NCBI GenBank assembly: GCA_030019445.1
Contig: JASEEU010000001.1
Span: 248,001 to 312,000, forward strand
Direction of reading: 5' to 3'
DNA from: Anaerosomatales bacterium
Lineage (GTDB): Bacteria > Actinomycetota > Coriobacteriia > Anaerosomatales > Anaerosomataceae
Length of the DNA: 64,000 nucleotides
Shown here piece by piece: positions 1 to 6,691 of this stretch (position 1 is its first letter; each line of letters begins with the position of its first letter). The position numbers and the translations under genes are program-made. A model generated the notes under the pieces. That model made no database searches. It was not told the DNA's origin and saw only the letters and a list, made by a program, of their open reading frames with translations.

Positions 1-2
1 GG

Positions 3-338
3 CGCGCCGGGGCGAGAGCGCTCGTGACCGGTGAATCGCTCGGCCAGGTGGCCAGCCAGACGCTCGACAACATCGCCGTCGTCGACGCCGTGGCGAACAT
101 GCCCGTGCTGCGACCCCTCATCGGCATGGACAAGCAGGAGATCATCGCCGAAGCGCAGGCCCTCGGCACGTACGAGATCTCGACGCAGTCGCACGACGAC
201 TGCTGCACGCTGTTCATGCCGCGCACGCCCGAGACGCATGCGACCGTCGCGCAGGTCGAGGCGGGCGAGGTCGACCTCGACCTCGAGCGGATGGTCAGCG
301 ACGCGCTCGCTCTGGCCGAGACCGTGGGCCTGAAGTAG
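3..338 (+). CDS. thiI: tRNA 4-thiouridine synthase ThiI, C-terminal fragment
   Basis: This is the last 111 codons of a gene that begins before the window. The fragment carries the ALVTGESLGQVASQT segment and the conserved D-x-C-C near SHDDCCTLFMPR that are typical of the PP-loop (AANH) and C-terminal part of ThiI. ThiI activates U8 of tRNA by adenylation and transfers sulfur to make 4-thiouridine; in many bacteria it also feeds sulfur to thiamine synthesis. The N-terminal ferredoxin-like and THUMP domains are outside the window, so whether a rhodanese domain exists cannot be judged, but the protein ends shortly after the PP-loop domain, as in forms without rhodanese. A four-base gap separates it from the next gene, a probable tRNA-modifying glycosyltransferase, so the two are probably co-transcribed. 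Confidence 0.9.
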   Translation, partial: RAGARALVTGESLGQVASQTLDNIAVVDAVANMPVLRPLIGMDKQEIIAEAQALGTYEISTQSHDDCCTLFMPRTPETHATVAQVEAGEVDLDLERMVSDALALAETVGLK

Positions 339-342
339 CCCC

Positions 343-1440
343 ATGCGGATTCTCGTCCTCGAGCCGTACTTCGGCGGATCGCACCGCGCGGTGCTCGAGG
401 CGCTGCTGCCGCGCCTCGAGGCCGAGCACGACCTGCTGACGCTTCCCGCGCGCAAGTGGAAGTGGCGGATGCGCGGCGCCGCGATCACCATGGCCGAGAA
501 GGTCCGCGAGCTGCACCGCGAGGGGGCGCGGTGGGACGTCGTCTTCGCGAGCACGTTCGTGAACCTGGCCGAGTTCCGGGGGCTTGCCGGTGACGCGGTC
601 GCCACCGTGCCCGCCGTCGTCTACTTCCACGAGAACCAGCTGCTCTATCCCGTGCGTCATACCGCGGAGTGGGACTTCCAGTTCCCGCTCACCAACATCA
701 CCTCGGCGCTTGCGGCCGACCGCTGCCTGTTCAACAGCCGCTACAACCTCGACGGCTTCGTGAGCGAGGTCCCGGGCTTCCTCGGGCAGTTCCCAGATCA
801 CGTTCCGACCGGCGTCGCGGAACGCATCGCGGCGAGATCCGAGGTGCTCGCGCCCCCCTTCGACCCGGCGCCGTTCGACGCTGCGACCGTCACGCGCGGC
901 GCGTGCCCCCGCATCGTCTGGCCGCACCGCTGGGAGCACGACAAGGCGCCCGAGACGTTCTTCTCGGCGGTCGCAACGCTTGCCGAGGAGGGCCTCGACT
1001 TCGAGGTCGCCGTCGCGGGACAGGCGTTCGCCGAGACGCGCGAGGAGATGCGCGACGCGGCTTCGGCGCTCGGCCGGCGCCTCGTGCACCTTGGAGAGCC
1101 GGACAGCCGGGAAGCGTACGCGGCGTTGCTCGCGAGCGCGGACATCGCGGTCTCCACCGCGCGTAACGAGTTCTTCGGCCTCGCGATGCTCGAGGCGTGC
1201 TACTGCGGCTGCCATCCGCTCGTACCCGACCGTCTGGCGTATCCCGAGCTCTACCCTGAGGAGTTCCGCTACGGCGGCGCGACGCCGAGACAGGAGCACG
1301 ACGCGCTTGTCGCGCGGCTCCGGCACCTCGTCACGCATCGCCCGGCGCCGCACGCGGCCCGCTCCATCGCCGAGCGCTTCACCGTCGACCGCCTGCTGCC
1401 CGCCTACGAGCGGGTGTTCGAAGCCGTGGCGCGGGGGTAG
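343..1440 (+). CDS. QTMAN/DUF3524-family glycosyltransferase (tRNA-queuosine mannosyltransferase-like)
   Basis: A 365-residue protein starting MRILVLEPYFGGSHRAVLE, followed by the LTLPARKWKWRMRGAA block, YFHENQL at about residue 97, FNSRYN and, in the C-terminal half, IVWPHRWEHDKAPETFF and STARNEFFGLAMLEA. These blocks are the hallmarks of the DUF3524/GTDC1 family, whose vertebrate member QTMAN mannosylates queuosine-34 of tRNA-Asp. The protein has a two-domain GT-B-like layout with a GT4-like C-terminal half. The family's HEFFG or QEFFG motif reads NEFFG here. It lies four bases after thiI, another tRNA-modification gene, which fits a tRNA substrate. The exact sugar and acceptor in bacteria are inferred, not shown. 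No queuosine synthesis gene is visible in the window. Start chosen at the ATG that opens the conserved first strand. Confidence 0.85.
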   Translation: MRILVLEPYFGGSHRAVLEALLPRLEAEHDLLTLPARKWKWRMRGAAITMAEKVRELHREGARWDVVFASTFVNLAEFRGLAGDAVATVPAVVYFHENQLLYPVRHTAEWDFQFPLTNITSALAADRCLFNSRYNLDGFVSEVPGFLGQFPDHVPTGVAERIAARSEVLAPPFDPAPFDAATVTRGACPRIVWPHRWEHDKAPETFFSAVATLAEEGLDFEVAVAGQAFAETREEMRDAASALGRRLVHLGEPDSREAYAALLASADIAVSTARNEFFGLAMLEACYCGCHPLVPDRLAYPELYPEEFRYGGATPRQEHDALVARLRHLVTHRPAPHAARSIAERFTVDRLLPAYERVFEAVARG

Positions 1441-1463
1441 CATTCACCCGGAGGTGGTGCGCC

Positions 1464-2017
1464 GTGCGGGAGTTCGGCGTGAGGGGGCGCATCCTGCGCC
1501 TCGAGCGGGCGACATCACGCGCTACGCGGTCGATGCCGTTGTGAACGCGGCGAACTCGAGCCTGCTGGGCGGAGGGGGCGTCGACGGCGCGATCCACCGC
1601 GCGGGAGGGCGCGCGATCCTCGCGGCGTGCCGTGCGATCGTCGCCGAGCGCGGTCGGCTCCCCGCGGGCGAGGCGGTCATCACCACCGGAGGCGACCTGC
1701 CGGCGGCGCGCGTGATCCATACGGTCGGGCCGGTATGGCGCGGCGGCGGGGCAGGGGAGGAGTCCACGCTCGCGAGCGCGTACCGCGCGAGCATGCGCCT
1801 CGCGGACGCCGAAGGGCTGGCGACGGTGGCGTTCCCGTCGATCTCGACCGGCGCGTACGGGTATCCGGTGCGCGCCGCGGCGACGGTCGCGCTCGCGACG
1901 GTGGCCGAGGAGCTCCGTCGGGCGCGGTTCGTGCGGGAAGCGACGTTCGTGCTCTTCGACGACGCGACGTATGCGGCGTATGCTGCGGCGCTCGAGGAGC
2001 TCATGCAGAGCGGCTAG
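1464..2017 (+). CDS. macro-domain protein, apparent -1 frameshift near 1508
   Basis: The frame ending at 2017 encodes a macro domain: GDITRYAVDAVVNAANSSL, then GGGGVDGAIHRAGG and SISTGAYGYP, the signature loops that bind ADP-ribose. Such proteins hydrolyse O-acetyl-ADP-ribose or ADP-ribose-1''-phosphate or remove ADP-ribose from proteins. The first beta strand is missing from this frame; it is found in another frame, starting at GTG 1464 (MREFGVRGRILRLER), with GGAGGTG eight bases upstream. Joining the two frames at the short G run 1507-1509 by adding one base restores the canonical RILRLE-RGDIT junction. Either the gene is a very recent pseudogene or one G is missing from the assembly. If read without a shift, translation could only start at GTG 1454 or 1457 with an unnatural N-terminus. 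Expected intact length is about 184 residues. Confidence 0.75.
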
Positions 2018-2044
2018 CACTTCGCTTGATTCTTCGACCTAGTA

Positions 2045-2076
2045 CCTTGTAAGACACGCTAGCGTGTGATACAAGG
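2045..2076. promoter_or_regulatory. 32-bp palindrome, probable PadR operator
   Basis: The left half CCTTGTAAGACACGCT (2045-2060) and right half AGCGTGTGATACAAGG (2061-2076) are inverted copies differing at two bases. It lies 35 bases before the padR start and there is no T-run after it, so an operator is more likely than a terminator. PadR-family proteins commonly autoregulate through TACA/TGTA-type inverted repeats of this kind; that this PadR binds here is inference. Confidence 0.6.
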
Positions 2077-2111
2077 AAGCAGGTGAGACATTCAAGCGGT
2101 TGGAGGACGGC

Positions 2112-2462
2112 ATGACTGCGGAGACGGCGGGGCGGCTGTCCCAGTTTCGGAAGGGAGCGCTCGAGCTCGCGATCCTCGCGCTGCTCGACCGCGGCGAACT
2201 GTACGGGGTCGAGATCGTCGAACGGCTCGCGGAGCTCCCGGGACTCGCCATCACGGCGGGCACGGTGTATCCGCTGCTCTCTCGTTTGAAGAAGGCGGGA
2301 CTGGTGGCCTCGGTCTGGCGTGAGTCCCCCGTCGGCCCGCCACGGAAGTACTACCGGCTCACCCGGAAGGGGGAGCGGGAGCTCGTGGAACTGGCACGTG
2401 CCTGGACGGGCGTGTCCGAGGCGATCGACGCCCTGATCTCGGAGGTGGCTTTCGGTGACTGA
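2112..2462 (+). CDS. PadR-family transcriptional regulator
   Basis: A 116-residue protein with the PadR winged-helix pattern: KGALELAILALLDRGELYGVEIVERL, TAGTVYPLLSRLKKAGLV and RKYYRLTRKGERELVEL. These helices and the wing form the DNA-binding unit; the short C-terminal helix is the usual dimerisation element of small (PadR-s2) members. The ATG at 2112 is preferred over an in-frame TTG at 2100 because GGAGG (2102-2106) lies six bases before it. A 32-bp palindrome sits just upstream. The stop overlaps the next gene by eight bases, so padR heads an operon with a HAAS-domain membrane protein, a small membrane protein and an ABC-2 transporter. Regulators of this type usually repress a co-transcribed membrane or efflux module; the ligand is unknown. 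Confidence 0.9.
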   Translation: MTAETAGRLSQFRKGALELAILALLDRGELYGVEIVERLAELPGLAITAGTVYPLLSRLKKAGLVASVWRESPVGPPRKYYRLTRKGERELVELARAWTGVSEAIDALISEVAFGD

Positions 2463-3342
2463 CGCGCGTATCGAAGCGTACCTGGACGCACTGCGCGCCG
2501 AGCTGCGCGGCTTGCCCTCGCGCGTCGTCGACGAGACCGTCGCCGAGATCAGGGCGCACCTCGCACAGAGCGCGGAAGCCGGCGCCGAAGTCGGGCAGCT
2601 GCTTGCGGGATTCGGATCGCCGCAGGACTACGCGCGCGAGGTCAGAGCAGCCATCGTGCCTGACGAGCAGGTGGATGGCGCCAGGCCGCAGGGCCGGCTG
2701 CTCGGCATGCCGTACGACTTCAGGGGACCCTCGGCGGACCGTATCGGGTCGCGGATGTGGAACCCGGCCGACCCCCGCATCTTCACGCCGCGCACCTTCG
2801 GCCTGGGGTGGACGGTCAACTTCGGAGCGCTCGTCGTCAAGCTGGGGCTCATCCGACCGGATGACACCGACGCAGAGCAGTTCGAGCGAGCGCCGGCGGC
2901 CGCGGTGTGGGCCGCGCTCGCCATCCCGGCGGTGATGGCGCTCGCGACCGTGCTCATCCTCGCCGTGAGCTGGTCCTCGCTGCCGGCGGAGGTCCCGGTC
3001 CACTGGGGGCCGGGCGGGACGCCGGACGGTTGGGCGCCGAAGACCGTCGGCGCGGGGATCGTGCTGGCGTTCGGCGTGCTTCCGGTCGTCGTCACGTACG
3101 TCCGTGTACTACGACGTGGGGCGGGTCAGCGCACGCGGGTGCTCGCCGCGTCCGTCCTGTCGCTCTTCTCGGCGCTCGGAGTCGCGCTCGCGATCATGAC
3201 CGTGCAGGGAGACCGGTCGCACCCGGTCCCGCTCTGGGCGGCGCTCGTCGGTGGTGTCGTGCTCGGCTTCTTCGTGCTGTACGTCCCCGCGCGCCTCGGT
3301 CTCAGGACCGAGTGGCGTGACCTGGACGATCAGGAAGGTTAG
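2455..3342 (+). CDS. HAAS-domain membrane protein (DUF1700/DUF5808/DUF1648-like)
   Basis: A 295-residue protein with a soluble N-terminal helical domain (about residues 1-75, IEAYLDALRAELRGLP...FGSPQDYAREV) of the HAAS/DUF1700 type that is habitually encoded directly after PadR regulators. A middle block (about 80-130, MWNPADPRIFTPRTFGLGWTVNFG) resembles DUF5808, and the C-terminal part has about four membrane helices with the DUF1648 signature LPAEVPVHWGPGGTPDGWA. It is an integral membrane protein of unknown molecular role, thought in related systems to act with PadR in envelope-stress or signalling responses. GTG start at 2455 overlaps the padR stop, indicating translational coupling. Confidence 0.8.
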   Translation: MTDARIEAYLDALRAELRGLPSRVVDETVAEIRAHLAQSAEAGAEVGQLLAGFGSPQDYAREVRAAIVPDEQVDGARPQGRLLGMPYDFRGPSADRIGSRMWNPADPRIFTPRTFGLGWTVNFGALVVKLGLIRPDDTDAEQFERAPAAAVWAALAIPAVMALATVLILAVSWSSLPAEVPVHWGPGGTPDGWAPKTVGAGIVLAFGVLPVVVTYVRVLRRGAGQRTRVLAASVLSLFSALGVALAIMTVQGDRSHPVPLWAALVGGVVLGFFVLYVPARLGLRTEWRDLDDQEG

Positions 3343-3406
3343 GGCAGGAGCGCGCCACGGGCGCGCGTGGAGGGCGGTACAGCCGCCCGGAATGGAAGGG
3401 ACAGGA

Positions 3407-3760
3407 ATGGAATCGAACATCCCCTGGAGCGAGATCCCGTCAGGGCTGCAGGTGGCGATCATCGTATACGGCGCCATCCAGCTCGCGGTGCAGGTCTGGG
3501 CGCTCGTCGACCTTCTGCGGACGCCGGCGGAGCGCCTGCAGACCGGCAAGAAGTGGCTGTGGGCGATCGTCGTGCTGTTCTTCAACATGCTCGGCGCGAT
3601 CATCTACTTCGTTGCGGGCAAGAAGCCGGCCGAGGCAGTGGACCCGGCGCGCGCGAGCGCTCCGGGCGCGCCCACGACCGGCGCTCCAGCAGCGGACCGC
3701 GCGACGCGCGCCGCCGAGCTGCTCTACGGCGATCAGGATGCGGGAGGTGACGCCCGGTGA
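3407..3760 (+). CDS. small PLDc_N-like membrane protein
   Basis: A 117-residue protein with two hydrophobic segments (about residues 13-32 and 46-66) separated by LLRTPAERLQTGKKWLWA, ending in FNMLGAIIYFVAGKK. This hairpin is the PLDc_N (phospholipase D-nuclease N-terminal) type found as a stand-alone membrane anchor in many Gram-positive bacteria. The C-terminal 45 residues are Ala/Pro-rich and probably disordered in the cytoplasm. ATG 3407 is chosen because GGAAGGG lies just upstream; ATG 3392 has no such site. Its stop overlaps the start of the ABC ATPase. In similar clusters a PLDc_N protein precedes an ABC-2 transporter, which suggests an accessory role; function is otherwise unknown. 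Confidence 0.75.
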   Translation: MESNIPWSEIPSGLQVAIIVYGAIQLAVQVWALVDLLRTPAERLQTGKKWLWAIVVLFFNMLGAIIYFVAGKKPAEAVDPARASAPGAPTTGAPAADRATRAAELLYGDQDAGGDAR

Positions 3761-4683
3761 GCGACGCGATCGTCATCTCCGGCCTCACCAAGGTCTACAA
3801 GGAGACGCGGGCGCTCGACGGCATCGACCTGGCCGTGCCCGAGGGGTCGGTCTACGGATTCCTCGGCCCCAACGGCGCGGGTAAGACGACGACCCTGCGC
3901 ATCCTGACGGGGCTGGCCGCGCCCACGAGCGGGACCGCGACGGTATTCGGTCGCGATGTGGTCAGCGCGACCAACGAGGTGCGGGCCGACATCGGCTTCC
4001 TGCCGGACGTCCCCGGGTTCTATCCGTGGATGACCGCCGAGGAGTTCCTGCGCTTCTCGGGCAGGCTCTTCGGCATCAATGGCGGCGTGCTGGAACAGCG
4101 TGTGGCCGCGCTGCTCGACCTCGCCGGGCTCACGGGCGTCTCGACGCGGATCGGCGGCTTCTCGCGCGGCATGAAGCAGCGCCTCGGCGTCGCGCAGGCG
4201 CTCATCAACGCGCCCAAGCTGCTCATGCTCGACGAGCCGACCTCGGCGCTCGACCCCATCGGGCGCAAGGAGGTGCTCGACATGATCGGCTCCCTCGCGG
4301 GGCGGACGACCGTCTTCTTCTCGACGCACATCCTCTCCGACGTCGAGCGCGTGTGCGACACGGTCGCCATACTGCACAAGGGCCGTGTCGTCACACAGGC
4401 GCCCATCGAGGAGCTCAAGGAGCGCTACGGCGCGCAGAAGATCGTGCTCGAGGTGACCGACCGTGCCGATGAGATCGCCGCGGCGCTCGCCGCCGCCGAG
4501 TGGGTCGCTTCGCTCGAGCGCACCGCAAGCGGCGCGATCGTGCTGACCGTGAGCGACATCGCTCCGGCGCGGACCGCCATCCCCGCGCTCGTGGTCGAGC
4601 GCGGAGTGGGGCTCAAGCGCATGGACGCGGGGGAGATCAGCCTGGAGGAGGTCTTCGTGGACCTGGTAGGAGGTGAGGCGTGA
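3757..4683 (+). CDS. ABC transporter ATP-binding protein (ABC-2/CcmA type)
   Basis: A 308-residue ATPase with Walker A GPNGAGKTTT at about residue 38, a signature SRGMKQRLGVAQAL, Walker B LLMLDEPTSALD and a switch histidine in STHILSDVERV. The C-terminal 85 residues form the accessory domain usual in ATPases that pair with ABC-2 permeases. It energises export (or relocation) of an unknown substrate by the permease encoded next. GTG at 3757 overlaps the previous stop (GTGA) and its own stop overlaps the permease start, so the pair is translated together in the PadR-headed operon. Confidence 0.95.
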   Translation: MSDAIVISGLTKVYKETRALDGIDLAVPEGSVYGFLGPNGAGKTTTLRILTGLAAPTSGTATVFGRDVVSATNEVRADIGFLPDVPGFYPWMTAEEFLRFSGRLFGINGGVLEQRVAALLDLAGLTGVSTRIGGFSRGMKQRLGVAQALINAPKLLMLDEPTSALDPIGRKEVLDMIGSLAGRTTVFFSTHILSDVERVCDTVAILHKGRVVTQAPIEELKERYGAQKIVLEVTDRADEIAAALAAAEWVASLERTASGAIVLTVSDIAPARTAIPALVVERGVGLKRMDAGEISLEEVFVDLVGGEA

Positions 4684-5447
4684 TGCGTGGCTTCGGCGCA
4701 TTCATGCGCAAGGAGTTCGCGGAGATCGTCCGCACCTGGCGCATCTGGGTCCTGCCCGGGATCGTGCTCTTCTTCGCGATCACGGGGCCGGTCATCGCCG
4801 AGTTCACCCCGGAGCTGCTGAAATCGGTGGCCACCGGTCAGCCCGGCGTCGTGTTCGAGTTCCCGGAGCCGTCCTACGTCGACTCCTACCTGCAGTGGAC
4901 GAAGAACCTCGCGCAGATCGTGACGTTCGCCGTCATCATCATCTTCGGCGGCATCGTGTCGGGTGAGCGCAGGAGCGGCACCGCCATCCTCGTGCTGACC
5001 AAGCCGGTGACACGACCGGCGTTCGTGGTCGCCAAGTTCGTCTCGCAGGCGGTCATGCTCGCGGTGACCGTCGTCGTCGGCGCCGTCATCACATGGGGCA
5101 TCACGGCGGCGATCTTCGGCGAGGCGCCGTTCGCGCCGCTGGCCGAGGCGACCGGTGCGTGGCTCGTGTTCGGCGTCATGTTCCTTGCCGTGATGACGCT
5201 CCTATCGGTCCTCGTGAATTCGCAGGCAGGAGCGGCGGGCACGGGTCTCGCAGTGTTCCTCGTGCTCTCGATCCTCACGATGTGGGGACCGGCGCTCGAC
5301 TACTCGCCGGCAGGACTCGTCAACATGCCGACCGATCTCGTGCTCGGTCAGGCTGCCGACACGTTGTGGCCGCTGGTGACCGGCGTGCTGCTCGGCGCCG
5401 GTGCGCTCGTCGGCGCGGCATTCGGGTTCAGGAAGGCCGAGCTGTAG
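4683..5447 (+). CDS. ABC-2 type transporter permease
   Basis: A 254-residue integral membrane protein with about six membrane helices: one after the N-terminal amphipathic segment FMRKEFAEIVRTWRIW, a large extracytoplasmic loop, then IVTFAVIIIFGGIVSGERRSGT (the conserved cytoplasmic ERR/EKR element of ABC-2 permeases) and four further helices, ending RKAEL. It forms the channel for the preceding ATPase. A GTG at 4680 would add one residue; AGGAGG at 4668-4673 can serve either start. It is the last gene of the padR operon and converges with the rubrerythrin gene, one base separating the two stops. Confidence 0.9.
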   Translation: MRGFGAFMRKEFAEIVRTWRIWVLPGIVLFFAITGPVIAEFTPELLKSVATGQPGVVFEFPEPSYVDSYLQWTKNLAQIVTFAVIIIFGGIVSGERRSGTAILVLTKPVTRPAFVVAKFVSQAVMLAVTVVVGAVITWGITAAIFGEAPFAPLAEATGAWLVFGVMFLAVMTLLSVLVNSQAGAAGTGLAVFLVLSILTMWGPALDYSPAGLVNMPTDLVLGQAADTLWPLVTGVLLGAGALVGAAFGFRKAEL

Positions 5448-5448
5448 A

Positions 5449-5979
5449 TCAGACGTATCGCTGAGCGACACGGTCGAGGTCGATATGGTCGGCCTCGACC
5501 GCGCTCACGGCCTCCCAGACCTCCCTCAGCCGGGCGTTCGTGGCGCGTTGCGCGAACTCGGCGTAGAGCGCGCTCGCCCTCTGCTCTCGCGCCAGCGACT
5601 CGGCGATGTCGCCCGACCAGCTGCCGGTCGTCTCCCCGGGCGTCATGAGGTCTGCCGGCTTCTCGACGCGGGCGAGCTTGCAGAACAGCGAGCAGTGCTC
5701 GGCCTCGACCTTCGCCAGCCGTTTGTATGCCGAGCGCAGCGTGTCGTTGTCGCGCCGCTCGGCCATGCCGAGGTAGAAACGGGTGTTGGCCCGCTCGAGC
5801 TCGATCGAACGCTCCAGGTCCGCCTGCTCGCTCTCGGTCGCCGGCACGTCGTTGATCGACTCCGAATACTCCTCGGGTGGGACGAGGAACTCCACATGAG
5901 CGCCGCAGAAGGGGCACTGCGAGGGAGCTTCGTCGCCGAGATACGTCTCGCCGCATATGCGGCAGCGGTACAGCTTCAT
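5449..5979 (-). CDS. rubrerythrin with N-terminal rubredoxin-like domain
   Basis: A 176-residue protein. The N-terminus (MKLYRCRICGETYLGDEAPSQCPFCGAH) has two C-x2-C pairs that form a rubredoxin-like FeS4 or zinc site; the rest is a ferritin-like four-helix domain with E-x2-H-type diiron ligands (RSIELERANTRFY, KVEAEHCSLF, EQRASALYAEF, AVEADHIDL). Such reversed-order rubrerythrins reduce peroxide in anaerobes using electrons from NAD(P)H-rubredoxin systems. The rubredoxin domain is at the N-terminus, unlike classical rubrerythrin. GGAGGAG precedes ATG. It follows the DJ-1/PfpI gene by 24 bases in the same direction, suggesting a two-gene oxidative-stress operon. Confidence 0.9.
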   Translation of the reverse strand: MKLYRCRICGETYLGDEAPSQCPFCGAHVEFLVPPEEYSESINDVPATESEQADLERSIELERANTRFYLGMAERRDNDTLRSAYKRLAKVEAEHCSLFCKLARVEKPADLMTPGETTGSWSGDIAESLAREQRASALYAEFAQRATNARLREVWEAVSAVEADHIDLDRVAQRYV

Positions 5980-6003
5980 CGGTCTCCTCCCAAGATGACG
6001 CGA

Positions 6004-6516
6004 TCAGGGCAGGCCGAGCGCGTCGGCCACCGCCATCCCCAGGTCGTGGGCGGCTGACGGCCCGTTCCCGGTGATGATGGCTCCGTCGACGGTGACCGGC
6101 TCCCCGGTCCACAGCGCGCCGTGCGCGAGCAAGTCGTCGTGCTGGCTCGAGAACGCGGTCGCCCGCACGCCGCGCAACAACCCGGCGTGCGCAAGGACGG
6201 AGGGGGCGATGCAGATGGCCGCCACGATCCTCCCGGCGGCGTGCATCTCGGTCGCGATGCGGTGCGCATCAGGATCGTCGAAGAAGATGGCCGAGCCTCC
6301 TCCGCCGACGAACAGCACCGCGTCGTAGTCGTCCGCATCGACGTCGCCGATCGAGACCTCGGCGCGGGCGAGCATGCCGAGCTTGCCCCGGCACGGTCCC
6401 GGTGCGACGCTCGCGGTGACGACCCGCGCGCCGCGGTTCACGAGCACCTCTTTGGGGTGCGCGTATTCCTCGTCGCGGAACTGGTCCGGCGCGATCACCA
6501 TGAGCACCGTTGCCAC
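6004..6516 (-). CDS. DJ-1/PfpI-family protein
   Basis: A 170-residue class I glutamine-amidotransferase-like protein. The N-terminal strand ATVLMVIAPDQFRDEEY carries the conserved Glu after the first strand, and the nucleophile elbow reads AAICIAPSVLAHAGLL with Cys near residue 97. Family members are proteases, chaperones, glyoxalases or deglycases; the usual His after the Cys (A-I-C-H-G) is Ile here, so a proteolytic Cys-His pair is unlikely and a stress-protective or sensing role is more probable. Starts with GTG. It lies upstream of the rubrerythrin gene in one operon. A TATATA-containing stretch at 6554-6560 upstream could hold its promoter. Confidence 0.85.
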   Translation of the reverse strand: MATVLMVIAPDQFRDEEYAHPKEVLVNRGARVVTASVAPGPCRGKLGMLARAEVSIGDVDADDYDAVLFVGGGGSAIFFDDPDAHRIATEMHAAGRIVAAICIAPSVLAHAGLLRGVRATAFSSQHDDLLAHGALWTGEPVTVDGAIITGNGPSAAHDLGMAVADALGLP

Positions 6517-6595
6517 AAGGGACCCCTCTCGTCGTCGGCGTTCGCGTCCTCCACTATATACCCCGCGACCTGTGCGCTCGGGGGGTGCGACGGGC

Positions 6596-6601
6596 TATAC
6601 T
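6596..6601 (+). promoter_or_regulatory. -10-like element TATACT upstream of the GGDEF/HD-GYP pair
   Basis: TATACT lies in the divergent region between the PfpI gene and the first GGDEF/HD-GYP gene, about 90 bases before the GTG start at 6692. No convincing -35 hexamer is seen at standard spacing, so the call rests on the -10 match and on its position in the only non-coding gap before the two-gene operon. Confidence 0.35.
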
Positions 6602-6691
6602 CGTGCTATCCGGATCTGCCGCCGGGGGCGCGGCGTACCGGCACCTGTCCGCTCGCACGATCCTCGCGTACGTCGACCCCGGAGGTCGCCA

